DNA of 64,000 nucleotides from positions 1,178,001 through 1,242,000 of the forward strand of contig NC_026502.1 in assembly GCF_000182925.2 (NCBI RefSeq), written 5' to 3'. The notes below the pieces were generated by a model. That model saw nothing but the letters and a program-made list of their open reading frames with translations, did no database searches and was not told the DNA's origin. The DNA is from Neurospora crassa OR74A (Eukaryota > Ascomycota > Sordariomycetes > Sordariales > Sordariaceae). Every line of letters starts with the position of its first letter. The stretch's first letter is position 1. Positions 1 to 12,600 of the stretch are shown here, piece by piece. A program made the translations under genes and the position numbers.

Positions 1-421
1 TTTAGTTTTTTAGAAGATTCTATATAAGCGTCTAGGCGTAGTAGTAAAATTATCGTCAGCCTTCTATTCTTAAACTAATAAGTAAATTGAGCGTATAAAT
101 ATAGAAATAGAATAATACTTAAAATTCTATATTAATTGGACGTAGGACGATTAGGTAGACTAGCTACCGTTAATTGAATTCGTATATAATAATATAATCT
201 TAAAAATTATAAGCGTTAGCCCCTTTTATATAAATTATAGTTTCTACTTACGAATAAGCACCGAACCTTCTAAACTATACCCCTTAAATTTTACTAAAGT
301 CTAAAAGAAAGAATTCTTTAGAACTTTTAAAGTAATTAATCGGTTTTAAACTATATTAAATAATATTATTATTTTCTCTAAGTAAGTATAAGACCGATAC
401 GAAGCCTAAGCAAATAAGTAT
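1..421 (+). pseudogene. Gypsy-2 integrase, middle part (interrupted by Gypsy-1)
   Basis: This is the central-to-distal integrase of a Ty3/Gypsy pol polyprotein, read on the plus strand and entering from the left edge. Frame 2 gives a recognisable chromoviral integrase: a KRLG segment, LSSAFYS followed by a stop (from the LSSAFHPQTDGQTERVN block), NMEMEQYLRFYINW-like text, then IEFVYNN and STEPSKLYPLNFTK. Nearly every stop falls where the family has Q or W, as RIP would produce. The frame runs to the Gypsy-1 insertion and resumes at 7869 (NKY joined to RINAPKY), so Gypsy-1 interrupted a once-open gene. The 5' LTR, gag and reverse transcriptase lie outside the window. Dead copy; confident of family, less so of exact limits. 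Confidence 0.8.
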
Positions 422-663
422 TGTTACGAGCGACGTGGTTACGAGAGGCAAGTTAACACGTTGATTCTAGGTCTATAGTAGAATTACAAGATGAAGAAGA
501 AAAGAGGGAAACGTGCAAAGGTGTCCCCGGGATCCGGGGTTTTAACCCTAGTAGCCCGGGTGGCCGGTGTACGCTTTGGTGAATGGCGGTCCCGTGGCTT
601 CGGTGTTGGGCACCCGAGCTTGTGGGCTGTGCCTGCTGTAGTCCATCCGCTAGTGCCGTTATA
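422..663 (-). repeat. Gypsy-1 3' LTR
   Basis: 242-bp long terminal repeat. On the plus strand it runs from TGTTACGAGC to GCCGTTATA, the last bases corresponding to GCCGTCACA in the partner LTR, so the terminal CA/TG dinucleotide has been mutated here. It is much GC-richer than the internal region, probably because short segments with few CpA sites escaped RIP. Open frames inside it are incidental. Confidence 0.92.
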
Positions 664-1059
664 TTACCCCCCCGGTAGAAAAAGACTCGTTCCGAGTCGT
701 GTAAAAATGTACCTAACGCTAAATATATGTAAAGTGGGTCCTCTATCCCGGTTTTCTAATTAAAAATATATAAAAAAGTTGCTATTACTTTAGTTTGAAT
801 ACGGTTGCTTTCTAAATAGAGGGGGGGTATCTTCGGGCTTTTGATTAGTTTAATTGGTTCCGGGCCTTTATGCTATTCTTAATTGCGCTAACCTTCCGCC
901 GCGGTATATTGAATAACCCTCCTACTATATTGCTTAAATTGATTATTAGTATAGATCCTTATTTCCTTATATTAATAACCCGTTTCGTTAATTATATTCC
1001 TTTCCTTAGGGCTACGTTATTATTATTGTGGTTGGGGTTAAATTCCTCTATTTTTATTG

Positions 1060-4000
1060 CTTTTAATTAATTTTTTAATTGTTTGGATAGGTTTGGTTAT
1101 TCTGGGTATCGGTTATAGAATATTTTAATAAATCGAACCGAATTTTTGAAGCTTTGTGCGTTATAGTATATCGGGTTTGGGTTATAGCCCTACTAATTTA
1201 CTTAGTATTGTAATTAGCCCCGGTAGATCCTAGAAATTAGAATTTCTTTAACTTCCTATTTAATATCGTTTCCTACGTATTCTCCGGTAGGTTCCTCTAC
1301 GCGTTACCTTAGTAGTAGATTATTGGGATATTTTTTTAATTGGTCTATATAGAAGACGTTGGTATTACGCTATTCTTTTGGAATTTTGAAACAATAAGAA
1401 TACCTATATTTCTCTTTAATTTTAAATTATTGGTTAGTTACTGGAAAGTCTAATTTGTAGTTAGGTTTATTAGATAATTTATTTTTTTTAATAATTAATA
1501 TTTTATTTTTAATATTGAAGTCCGGTATCTGCCGATATTAGTTCGTTTATTTAATTATCCGTTCTTGGGCGGCCGAAATGAATTCCCTTACTTTAGTGAT
1601 ATAGCCTTGAATTTGTTTTACTACGTTTTATGCTTCTTTTCGGTTAAATTGTTTCTATGCGGATATTTTTACTAAGTTGGATTGTACTTCCTAATCTAAT
1701 ATTCCCGGTATAGGAAATCCCTTTAGTACTTTGTAAGGCTATATATTGCTTAAATTTTCGTAAGGTATATTTATTTGTATAGTATTTATAGTTGGAATTA
1801 CCTTTAACTAATTATTTTAGAAGTGATTTATAAAGGGGCGTAATTATTAGTTTAAGTATTTATTTATAATCTTTATTTAGCCGGCTATTTAGCTATAGCC
1901 TATTGAAGTTAATTTTTATTTGATATTTAGGATTTTAGCAAGTTCGTTCGTAAAGTCGGTGATGAATTGGGGTCTTCGATTGGATACTACTTTTTAGGGT
2001 AAATTATATATTTGATATGGGCCTTCGTAATATATTCTAGTTGTATTTCGAATTGTAGTACTAATATAATAGGGTATAATCTATATTACTTTATTTAAAC
2101 GATCGATAATTACTAATATATTATTAAATCCCTAACGGTCTTTTAGTATAGATTTAAAGTCTATTATAAGGTAGTAATAGGACCTCTCTATTGGTAATAA
2201 GGGATGTAATTTATTGGGTATTTTATTGCGAGGGACTTTTGAGGTATAGTAAGTTAGATAGTTAGCTATATATTAATTAATATTTCCTATTATTTTAGGC
2301 TATTAGTATTAGGCGGTAACTAGTTGTTTTATTTTATTGCGATTGGGGTGTGTAGTTGTAATTTTTATATGGAGCTCTTATATTATTTTAGTGCGTAGGA
2401 CCCTTAGTAGGACTACGAATTTGCTATATTTTATTAATAGCTTTTTATAGGCGATGAGTTTATGTTTATTTTCCCCTTTGCGAGCTATATTTCGATAGAT
2501 CTTGAGTTTAATGTAGGTCTTATTCTTTAGGATTAATTAATTTATTAGGATATAGCCCTTTAGGAATTCCTCTTACAATTTCGGCTCTCTAATTTCTGGA
2601 TCTACTTCTATAATTATTGTATTAATAGCTATAATTGTTGAGGGTATATAAGTATTAACGGCGGCGATTGAGGGGGTATTATCCGAATAAATTATGGTAC
2701 TATTATTAAGGGTTTTAAAAATGCGAATTGTATAATACGCTTTTTACTTGGCCTTCTACGTTTTTAAATCCTCTAATTTTCGGGAAAATATATCGGCCGC
2801 TCTATTATTTTTACTTAGCTGGTATAAGATTATAAAGTAGTATTAGGCTAGAAACTTAGCCTATTCTATTTATTGAAAATTAAGTAGGCGTTTGGTATTG
2901 AAGTATTTTAATACTTTATAGTTTGTAATAATTAGGAACGGAGATTGCAATTCTACGAGTTCCGATTTTTAATATTGGAGAGTACGGATAATAGTTATTA
3001 ATTTCTTATTGTAAATAAAGTAATTATATTTTGCATTATATATAATTTCCGAAAAGAAGGTTATAGGCTTCTAGTTTCCTTATATTTCTTAGGATAATAC
3101 GCTTGCAATAACTTTATTAGAGGTATCCGTTTCTACTTATATAGGGTAATTATATTTGAAAAAGATTAAGATGGGTGCGTTGAGAAGGCGAGCCTTAAGA
3201 TTTTCAAAAGTTGTTTGGTAGTTTTTGTTCTAGTTATATTCTTCGCCTTTTTTCGTTAGGATTATTAATAGTTTGGCAATACGATTATAGTCCTTTACGA
3301 ATTTTTAGTAGAAGTTGTAAAAGTTTAGGAAGGATTGGATACTTTTTACGTTAGTAGGAATTTGCTAATCCTTAACGACGGCGATCTTTTAAGGATCGAT
3401 TGTAATACTGTCTTTATTAATAATAAATCTTAGGAACTTTGTTTTTTCTACGTAGAATTCGTACTTATTTAGGTTAGTTTGTAAATTAGCCGCCTTTAAG
3501 TATATTAATATTTTCTTTATATAGACCTTATATTCCTTTAAATTATTAGAGAAGATGAGGATATTATTAATATAAGTACTATAGAAGTCGTTTAAATAAT
3601 TTATTAGGGTATTGTTAATATAGTATTAGAAGGTAGATAGTCTATTAGTTAGTCTGAAAGGTAGTACTTTGTACTTGTAAGCCCTATATTGGGTACGGAA
3701 GGTAGTTAATTCTTTATTGTTAGGGTGTATTTGTATTCAATAGAATGTTTACTGGATGTCGATCTTTATAAAGATTTTAGTTTGGCTAATCCGAGCGATA
3801 GTTTCTTTAATAAGGGGTAATAGGTATTGATCCTTCTATATAATTATATTTAATTTCCTATAGTCTACGTAGAAATGTAATCTCCTATTAGTTTTAGGTG
3901 TAAAAAGGATGGGTACGGCCTATAGTACCGAATTACTTTTAATAAAGCTTTTTGTGAGGGTTTTATTTATATACTTCCGATATGCTTCTAGTTTATTGAT

Positions 4001-5150
4001 AGTTATTTTATATAGCGGGCTGTAATTGAGTTCTTTTAATTTCGTTCCTTCTTCTAATTTAATTTTGTAGTTATTTAGACAATATTGGGGTAAGGTATCC
4101 GATTGCTTCTTATTGAAGACGTTAAGGTATTAATAGGTATATTTAGGTACCTTTTTCTTAGCCCTCTCTTTTAATTCCTCCTCGTCTTTAAATAAAGCTT
4201 AATCTTAGCGATATTAGTTTTTAATAAACTAGTCTAACTTATACAAATTAGTAATACTTATATATTCGTACTCGGCAAATTTTAAGAAGGCCTCTGCTCT
4301 TACAATTATAAGGTTATTATAATATTTATACTATTTTATTCCGTTCTTTTTAAAATAATAATAGTTATAAGTATCTTCGTCCTAGTAGGGGTTATCTTCT
4401 TGTTCTTTATTTAGTATAGCGATATATTTTTATTTTATAGGCAATTTAGGTTCGTCCTACTCGGGAGGGGAGTGTTAATTATAGAATTCCTTTTCTATTT
4501 TAATAAAGTCTTTGTTCTCTCCCCTTTTAGTCGGTTGTATTTTAAAGTTTATAAATAGTTCGGTAGGATAATTTAATAATTCCGGGTCTTTAGGATCTTT
4601 TAGAGTAGGCTGCTCTAATTCCCGAATACGGCATTCAATTTCTTTTAAGGTAGCGGTTTTTATTTTCTTTACTTTTTCCTTTATTTCCTTTTCTTCTTTG
4701 GTTTAGGGAAAGATTAGATATTGTATAGTTGTATTAATTAATACCCTATATCTTTATATTTAGTACTTCCCTAAAATTAGATTATAATTAGAATTAATAA
4801 TTATTATTACTTCGTTGGGAAGGATATAGTATTGGATCCGGATAGTGCTTCGTAAATATAGGTTGATTGTTTCGCTATATTGCCCGTTGTATTCTCTTAC
4901 TATATAGGGTTTAAAATTTTATAGTTGTTCGATTTGTAGTTAGTTAATTAATTATTTAGTGAATGTTTTGTTTATAAAGATATTCCTGTTTATTCCCGAA
5001 TTAATAAATATATTTTTAGTAATTAAAGTTTTTCTATTATTAATTATAGTATAGGATATAAATAATATTTCCTCGCTTAGATATGCGTTTAGAAAATCTT
5101 CTTCTACCTTTATTACCCTTACTTCTATAATCTTTGCCTTTATTAGATAG
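1060..5150 (-). pseudogene. Gypsy-1 pol: protease, RT, RNase H, integrase, chromodomain
   Basis: Minus-strand polyprotein remnant. From 5' to 3': an aspartic protease at about 4950-5060, with INSG where IDSGA is expected; reverse transcriptase at about 3350-4050, with STYINNILIFSNN at 3550-3590, the catalytic YxDD changed to YINN by G-to-A; RNase H at about 2850-3300; integrase core at about 1900-2250, with DRxGFNNILVIIDRLNKV; an integrase C-terminal segment with NTNVFYIDQLKK (family IHNVFHVDQLK) at 1300-1400; and a chromodomain at about 1070-1250 (IYRG, LQY, VNxWGYNPNP, ending in FYNRYPE). The chromodomain makes it a chromovirus. Stops are too many for function. The domain order fixes the strand and shows the left LTR is 3'. 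Confidence 0.82.
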
Positions 5151-5199
5151 ATATTAGTTAATTTATACCTTAGGAGGGAATTTATAATATTTAGGGTAG

Positions 5200-7560
5200 T
5201 TAATTTTTTAGTTCCTTTGTATCTTTCTCGGCCTTACGGGCGAATTATTCTACTAGTTTGTTAATACGGTTGGAATTACTATGCTTATTAGGGTAGTCTC
5301 TAAAACGATAATTAATCTACTTGTAAATGAAATATTTGTTTTCCTCTAATAATTTGTAGGCTTTATCCTTTAATATGTCGGAAGGATGTTAGTAATCCGA
5401 ATTAGAATCCGAACTTTTAATTACGGACGAGGATGAGGATGAACCTTTGGTTTTACTAGAGGTGTTCGATGAAGAAGAGGGGTTCTTAGTATTTCTATCC
5501 TTACTTTTATCTTTTTATTTAAATTTCTATAAGCGTTGGTTGTTCTTAATATACTTCTTTACTATATGTATGAAGGTTGTAAAATTGATTGTATTTTCCC
5601 TATAATTAAAAAGGAGAGTATTTTAAATATTGGTCGAAAGTTTTTAGTTAAATTCTTATTTCTAAGTGTTGGCCTGACGGTTGTATTTATTAGTTAGGCG
5701 TACGAAGGTGTTGCGGAAATTTTGGAAGTTTTGGCTTATTTTGTATTATAATTTATTAAATTTAAGGATAGCCTTCTACTTATAGTTATAGTTGTAATAT
5801 TTGTTTTTGAGGTAATTTAATAATTATTAGGATATTTTAAAGTAGTGTAGACTGTTTCTTAAGTATAGTTCTAGGTCTTAGGCCGCTTTGCCGGCCGTGC
5901 GGTTTTCGATGTATGATTTTTTAGTTTTGTCGTCTGTAAAATGGTTAGTATTAAGCTTTAGTTTATTTTGGATATAATGATATTATATATTAAAGGAGAT
6001 AGTATCCTTATTCTTTTCGTTGTAAAAGTATAGCGGGTCCTTCTCTTTAGTTAATAGTCGGTTAGTGTTGGAAGTGGAGAGGTTTAAAGCTGGGGTGTTT
6101 TTACGTTCGTTGTTGTTGTTCGAATTATTATTATATTACTTAGTGGTCTTTTGGGTAGTTAGGTCGATAGTGATCTTCTTCCTTTATTTTTATAGGTTTA
6201 TATTCTCTTTAGTGAGTTGAATAATAATAGTGTTTAAGTCGGCGATTTTTCTTTCCTTTAGGGCTACCTTTGTTCCTAATTCTTTTATTTAAACCTTAAT
6301 AGTAATGAGTGTATTTTTGGCTGTTAATAGTTTATAGTGGGTTGAAGCGAGATTGTATTTGACTTTATTTAGTTTGGTTAATAATTTAGGGTATTTGCGA
6401 TATCCTTCGGGGTTCGACTAGTTACGGTTGTAGTTGCGGGGATGGTCGGGTAATAGATTCTGGTTGTTATACGAACTTCGGTGGTTGGGACGGGAGTAGT
6501 TACAGCCTTTAGGGTTACTACTATTTTTATTATTATTATTTTAAGTTTAATTACTTATAGTGGTATTTAGTTTAGTGAATCCGAGGTGGAGCTCTTTAGT
6601 TAAATTAGTATTCTTTTTATATAGCGATACGTTTTTATAATATAATTCTTATAATTCGTTTTAATATTCTATAGTTGTTATAGGGGTATTAGAATTAGTT
6701 AAAGTATTTTTAAAGAGAGTTACTTTCTTCTTAAGTTTAAGGTTCTTATTTTCGGCCGTCTTTTAGTAGTTAAGGAAGTTTATTGTATATTTATATATTT
6801 TGCTTAGGTTGGTATTGAGGTTGATAGTGATAATTTAATAATTACGTTACTAAGCGAGTATTGCCTCTATAAGGATGGTACGTAGTTTAATCTCTTAGAA
6901 GATTACTTCTAGGTTAGTGGGGTTCTGGTAAATGTTTTGGAATGTTGGGAGGTCTATTAATAGAGGTTTTGTACGTGATTCGTTGCGATGTAAATAATTT
7001 AATTAATATTCTTTATTAATGGCCGTTAATAGTTGGAAGGCGAAGGAGGGACTATTGCCCTTCTTAGAATAGTATTTTATAATTATACTAATTTTCGTAT
7101 ATAGGAATTTGTATAAATCTTCTTTTTTAAAGGTATAACGAACGTTGGCTATTTTGTTAGTAATTTCCTAATTGAAAAACGCGATTGCTTCTTTTATATT
7201 ATTAGGGGCTTTTTTGTTATTTAGATTGGATATATCTAGGGTCTTGGATTGGGCGTCTTATTTATCCTTAATAGTAATAATATTTAATAAATGCCGATAG
7301 AAAGTATTATTCTATTCGATTACCGATTCGGGGGTAATAGGGATATTATTAATATTAAAAATAATTTATTCGGTAGTAACCTTATCTTTTTAGGCTCTAA
7401 TAGTTTACTTTTGAACCTTATTAGTTTGGGTGTTTACAATAGTAAATACCTTTAACGTAGTATTCTACTTCTTCAACGAGGCCTAGGCCGTCGCTTTTTC
7501 TTTGGAGGTATATGCTATTGCGGGGTAATTTTTAGCGATGTAATACAATTAAATTATTTC
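5200..7560 (-). pseudogene. Gypsy-1 gag region
   Basis: Assigned by position between the 5' LTR and the protease on the minus strand. The stretch has the same AT-rich, stop-filled character as pol, with a patch of residual composition bias around 5400-5560 and another around 6420-6560 (runs of N/S-type codons). I could not confirm a zinc knuckle by eye. The length (~2.3 kb) is generous for a fungal gag, so a small extra insertion is possible. This is inference from element architecture rather than sequence recognition. Confidence 0.5.
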
Positions 7561-7621
7561 TTTTTCGAAGTGATGGGATGTTTGGTTTCCTCCCTGGAAA
7601 GTGTAAGATTGATTTTGTGAT

Positions 7622-7863
7622 TGTTACGAGCGACGTGGTTACGAGAGGTAAGTTAATACGTTAATTCTAAGTCTATAGTAGAATTATAAGATGAAGAAGA
7701 AAAGAGGGAAACGTGTAAAGGTGTCCCCGGGATCCGGGGTTTTAACCCTAGCAGCCCGGGTGGCCGGTGTACGCTTTAGTGAATGGCGGTCCCGTAGCTT
7801 CGGTGCTGGGCACCCGAGCCCGTGGGCCGTGCTTGCCGTGGTCTATCCGCCAGTGCCGTCACA
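7622..7863 (-). repeat. Gypsy-1 5' LTR
   Basis: 242-bp partner of the LTR at 422-663. It keeps canonical TG...CA termini and is followed by the right copy of the AGTAT target duplication. The coding strand is minus, so this is the promoter-bearing 5' LTR. Confidence 0.92.
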
Positions 7864-8094
7864 AGTATAGAATAAACGCCCCGAAGTATAGAATTGGAAA
7901 TAAAAAATTCTACTAAATACTAAGAACTTCGTTATAGGAAGACTATAAATAAAATTAGTACTTAAATTCGAAGGTCCGTTTACGGTATTAGAATATAATT
8001 CCTATCGTATTAAATTCAAACTCCCTAGGAATATAAGAATTAACCCCGTATTCTATATTTCTATAATTAAATTATAGGAGATAGTAGGGCTTCC
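7864..8094 (+). pseudogene. Gypsy-2 integrase C-terminal domain
   Basis: Continuation of the Gypsy-2 plus-strand pol after the Gypsy-1 insertion. The translation reads RINAPKYRIGNKKFY, then LKFEGPFTVLEYNSYRIK, KLPRNIRINPVFYISIIKL, which matches the integrase C-terminal domain (family pattern GPFxVxxxxxxxxYxLxLP...IHPVFHVSxLKP). The frame is interrupted again at 8094 by element A and resumes at 27926; bases 8090-8094 (CTTCC) are the left copy of element A's target duplication. Dead copy. Confidence 0.85.
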
Positions 8095-8417
8095 TGTCAC
8101 GGGGCTGGCGCCCAGAGGTAATGCCTGGCTTTGGGTGTAAGCCAGGCGCGCCTTCTGATTGGGTGCATCGGTCGGTCGGCTGTTAGTAGCCGTCTTGGTA
8201 CCGGATGTACTGCGTGCTATTGGGTGTATCCCTCGGGCGCGGCGCTCGGGCCATATTTCTAGTCTTGGCATTTCTGGCACCTTCGATACCCACGCATTTC
8301 GTATATTTAGCTGGAATCTTTGTGCCTTACTAGTACAGACCTCCTTCTTCCTCTTTATCGATTATTTTAAGCTCTTTATAAGGCCTACTTGCGTGTATAG
8401 TTTATAGATCCCTTATA
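8095..8417 (+). repeat. Element A 5' LTR
   Basis: 323-bp LTR running from TGTCACGGGG to CCCTTATA, the end being CCCTTACA in its partner. GC-rich with limited RIP damage over the first 200 bases. Short open frames within it on both strands are incidental and recur in the partner copy. Confidence 0.9.
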
Positions 8418-8639
8418 TTATAATCGACCCTCTTCTTAATCCTTCTCTAGCTCCCTCGAACGGTTTTTCCAGTTGCCCGAAGAGTATTCCAATTATTAAC
8501 CTTTTTTTTTCCGTTATAGCCTCGATTCTTTAGGCTTAGAATATTTCCGAACGTTAATAGTAGTTCACTATAGCTATTTAAGTGCTTGTTAATGAATTGG
8601 CTATTCTTAAAGCCTCTAGCGCTCCTAGAGAGAGTTCTA

Positions 8640-9195
8640 GTACCTAACCCAAGCTGGTTCTTCCTTATTTTAATAAATTTGCTGGCGATAAGAAGGAATT
8701 CGATACGTGGATCTATACGGCGGAAGTAAAACTATACATTAATAGCTATACTATTAGTAATTTAGAGGCTTAGCTCTACTACTTGTACTTTAGCCTTTCG
8801 TCCATTATCCGCCGGACTTTATTTGCCTTTGCCTAGTCTTCTCTAGCTAATCGGATACCGGAGAGGTTGTTCGAGAAGTTCCGATTTAATTATAGCGAAG
8901 TTAATTAAGATAAGAAAGCCGGGTTCGAGCTCTTTGCTTTGTAGTAGAAATCCTGGGAATTTATTTCCTACTTTCTTATTCATTTTAAGGAGGTTTTATA
9001 TAGAACCAAAGTTAATACGTAGTTAGACCAGGCTATTATTAATTTATTAATATTTTTTTTAAATAATAAGTGGCTTGGGCGCTTCCGCAAATAGTTAGAA
9101 GTTCTAGATAGCTACCTAGAGCTTTACAGTTTCCTTCGGTGTTTAAATAGTAATAATTTTCTTAGGGGGAGTATAGGGTACTCTAGTGCCGCTAT
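8640..9195 (+). pseudogene. Element A gag, N-terminal part
   Basis: Plus-strand frame with a clear retrotransposon Gag core: PKLVLPYFNKFAGDKKEFD, TWIYTAEVKLYIN, then a stop where Q is expected followed by LYYLYFSLSSIIRRTLF. This matches the Gag pattern of fungal Ty3/Gypsy elements (PxKFxGDRxEFxxWxxxxxxKL). It is interrupted at 9195 by Copia-1. Joining across the 5-bp duplication GCTAT restores a continuous frame into the zinc-knuckle part at 26817. Only a few stops are present, so damage is moderate. Confidence 0.75.
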
Positions 9196-9391
9196 TGTTG
9201 TGGTGTGGAGCGCCTAGATGTTGTGGTGTGGAGTGCCCAGATTGGCATTCACTAGCATGCCCGAATTGCTTGGTCACATATAGGGCCCATTAGGGCGCCA
9301 CTACTATATATTTTAGCCCTCCATAGTTCTTTTCCTTTCTTATTCTTAATTTAGCACAATCATTACACTTCTTATACCCACAAATCCAAGA
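9196..9391 (+). repeat. Copia-1 5' LTR
   Basis: 196-bp LTR beginning TGTTGTGGTGTGGAG and ending CCAAGA. It contains a short internal direct repeat: the TGTTGTGGTGTGGAG motif recurs about 28 bp in. Differences from the right copy are mostly transitions. Confidence 0.88.
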
Positions 9392-9406
9392 GGTTATAAG
9401 CCCTCT
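9392..9406 (+). promoter_or_regulatory. Copia-1 primer-binding site (half tRNA-iMet)
   Basis: GGTTATAAGCCCTCT directly follows the 5' LTR with no gap. GGTTATGAGCCC is complementary to the anticodon arm of initiator tRNA-Met (…GGGCTCATAACC…); the single G-to-A difference is what RIP would cause. Priming by a cleaved half initiator tRNA is known for Drosophila copia and yeast Ty5. The same 15-mer sits at the equivalent place in Copia-2. Confidence 0.75.
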
Positions 9407-9699
9407 ACACGCAATCTATCGTATTGTAATACTACGTATAATTATTTAATTAAAGCGACTAAGACTAAGAAGACAAGCAACACCGGACGCGAATTACTAA
9501 AACCAAGAACCAAAAACTAAAACAATAAGCGACATCGGGCGCAAATTAAAATAGTAATTTTATAACATCGGGTACATACTATATATAAATACCATCTACG
9601 AATCCCCTTTCATTTCATAAATCCCTAAGAATCTTTATCGAGCAGCAAAGTAAGAATAAAAGAAATAAGAACCTATTAAGCGATAAAATTAATAAAAAT

Positions 9700-12600
9700 C
9701 GTAAACAGTTCGAGATACGCCTATCTTTATACCGTTACAATATCGACAAACGAAAACACAAATTACTAAGAAACCTAGTACATCCCCAACTCAAATATCA
9801 ATAATATTAAAAATAGTAATACTATATTTTTTAATATAGCTACCCTAATATCCTTAAAGGGCGAGTCCAATCTTAAAACTTAAATTCGTACTTTAAGAAT
9901 TAAACTTACGTTACAAAGTATTCAACATTATATTACTACTAATATTACCGAACCCGCCATTAATGATATAATTAAAACGGAGGATAAGAAACGCTATTTT
10001 TAGTAGCAAATAGACCGCACTAAAGCTATAACTATTATTTATTCTACAATTCGTAATAAGAAAATTCAAAATACTTTATCTATTAATAAGTAGGACGAAA
10101 ATAATAACGACCCCAAGTACCTATTCGACTTCATTAAAAGTAGTATTTCTAATATTACTAACGAAGCTAAAAATAATATCCTCAATGAATATTAAACTAT
10201 CAAATATATATCCTTTATTACCTTAGAAGCCTTCTTAATACATTAACAAACATTATACAAACGTATAAAGGATATTAACTACAAAATCGATAATATAATC
10301 GAATTTACTAATCTTTTTAATATTATTAAATATTCATTCCCTACTAAAACTATATTCTAAACTATAAATATAAATAAGAACGAGCTAACAACCATCTCTT
10401 TCCTAGTTCGCTTATTTACTCTAACTAATACCTAAAAGAATTATACTAATATAGTTACAATAAAAATTAAAATCAATACTAAAGATACAATTAAGGAGAT
10501 TGAAACCAAGGAAGCTACAAGCCCAAAGTATTTTAATTACAATATCTACTAGAAAAGGATCTTCAAGGGCTTAAAATATTACCCTTATAATTATTATTAA
10601 ATCTTTAGAATTCTAAATTACTAATAGTACGAACCTAATAAAATACTAGATACTTAGAAGAATAAAACAAAAACGGCGGCCCTTGAGAAGAACAACAGCA
10701 CTATTATAACTATTATAAGCAATAATACCAATATTAATAACCCGCCTACTATTTCTAATATTAATTCCAACCTACTATTTAATTTTAGAGGATTATCTTT
10801 TAATAATAACTAAAATAAGGAGGATTTTTACTAAAACTCGTAACAATTTTAGAACCAATTATTCATCAAATAAATAACGTTTAATATAACTTTATTAAAA
10901 TTTAATAAACTCCTAAGGCAATAACTAAAATACGAAATATAATACTATTCAATAGCGGCTCGGGTTCTAACATATTTAATAATATTAAATAATCTACAAA
11001 ATTACATCCCTTACCCAAACCGGTCACTCATTAAATCGGCAACTACGAAAAATCCAAATCCTACTACATTAGAGTAGTAGAACTAAACCTACTTATAATA
11101 TTAAAAAAAAGAATTCTAATTCAAATTAAAGATACTTTTCTTACCCTATTAATAGTACCTAATTAAATTACAATAATAAGTCTCCTTAATAGTAATATAA
11201 TATAGTCGATAGAAATTAATAAAATAATACTCAAAAAGAGATAAAAAGAGATCTAATACAACTAAATTACGAACTTACCAATATTACCAGCCCTACTACT
11301 ACTAAATATTAATAAGAAATATAGAGCTTAAGCGCTAAAATTAATTCTAATAGCAACTATCAACTATAAAACTATACACCGAAGGCTTATACATACAGGA
11401 AAGGAACAAATTATTAAGGCTTATAAAAATACGGGCATTAAACTAGCCAATACTAGAAGACTAGAATATAACGCCTATCTTCGAAGTAAATCTACTAATA
11501 TAATCTACAAAATCTCAAACCTAATAACAACTATACTATTAGAGTTCGTAAGGGTTAATATATAGAATCATAATATAGCCGGTCATTTGGGTATAAAATA
11601 TATTATATATTTCATATATATAGTCTTAAACTTTTATTAAATAAAAGGTATAAGGAATAAATCTGAAGGGTTTTATACAATTAAAGAATAGAAGAAGTAG
11701 GTAGAACTTCAAATAAGCCTGAAAATTAAAGTTCTTAGTCTAAATAGCGGCACTAAATTTAATCTCGGCTCTAAAGACTTCCAGAATAATAAAATTATCG
11801 TATAAATACGATAAAAAGGTATTAAAATTATAAAAACACCAATACATACTCTATAAATAAATAACGCACCGGAATAAATAGGAAAAATAATAATAGAGAA
11901 AGTAAGAACTACAATTATTCAATATAATATCCCCATTAAACTTTAACTACTAGTAATCGACTCAATAATTAAAATTATAAATCTTCTTCCTACAAAGGCT
12001 AATAATAAATATATTAATCTATATAAAGTCTTTAACCGAACTATAAACATCCCGAACCCGAAACCCAATATTAAGCATCTTCGGATATACTATTATATAG
12101 TATATTACTATATTAAGAAATAGAAATAAATTTAAAGCGATAAATCTACTAAACATTCAAAAAAAGGGCATTTAATAGGATATACTAATTTAAATAAAAG
12201 AATCTTTTACATTTAGGATCTAGAAGATAAGCAATTTATTAAAGCCAATACAGTACAATCCCTAGAACCAAAGGAAGATAAATCAATAGAGGAATAAACG
12301 CTAAACTATATAATTATATTCTCTAACCAATCTATTAAAAATATAAATAAGGTCCTATAAAATTAGAGAGAAGCTTAAATATTTATAACTAAACCTAAGC
12401 CTCTAGAAGTTATACGAAGAATTGAAATTAAAAAGATAAGAGAGGAGGTAAAAGGAAGTAAAGAAAGATAATTCTAATTACTTATTAATAAAATTAGGGG
12501 TTCTAAACAATAAACAACTATTCAATCAAGATTACCTATACTATCTCCAAATCTTACTCTAAACCCGGGACTAGAATTATTAACTCTATTATAAATCCTA

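Larger units (their letters stand above)
422..7863 (-). mobile_element. Gypsy-1: complete RIP-degraded Ty3/Gypsy chromovirus
   Basis: A 7.4-kb LTR retrotransposon with identical-length 242-bp LTRs (422-663 and 7622-7863) flanked by a perfect 5-bp target duplication AGTAT (417-421 and 7864-7868). Coding order on the minus strand is gag, protease, reverse transcriptase, RNase H, integrase, chromodomain, so the right LTR is 5'. A polypurine tract (read on minus: ACCGGGGGGGTAA) abuts the left LTR at about 664-676, as expected for the 3' side. The two LTRs differ at about 20 positions, all transitions with no indel, which is a RIP signature. No reading frame is intact. It sits inside the integrase of Gypsy-2. 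I did not recognise the primer-binding site next to 7622. Confidence 0.92.

Noticed and set aside
491-763. 90-residue plus-strand open frame
   Set aside because: It lies mostly within the Gypsy-1 3' LTR (antisense) and is broken in the partner LTR; no coding evidence.
8053-8407. Overlapping open frames on both strands
   Set aside because: They fall in the element A LTR; the equivalent region at 27598-27920 has different frames. GC-rich LTR sequence alone explains them.
9196-9391. LTR end placed at a canonical CA upstream (…TCCA)
   Set aside because: That placement destroys the 5-bp duplication and leaves a gap before the primer-binding site.
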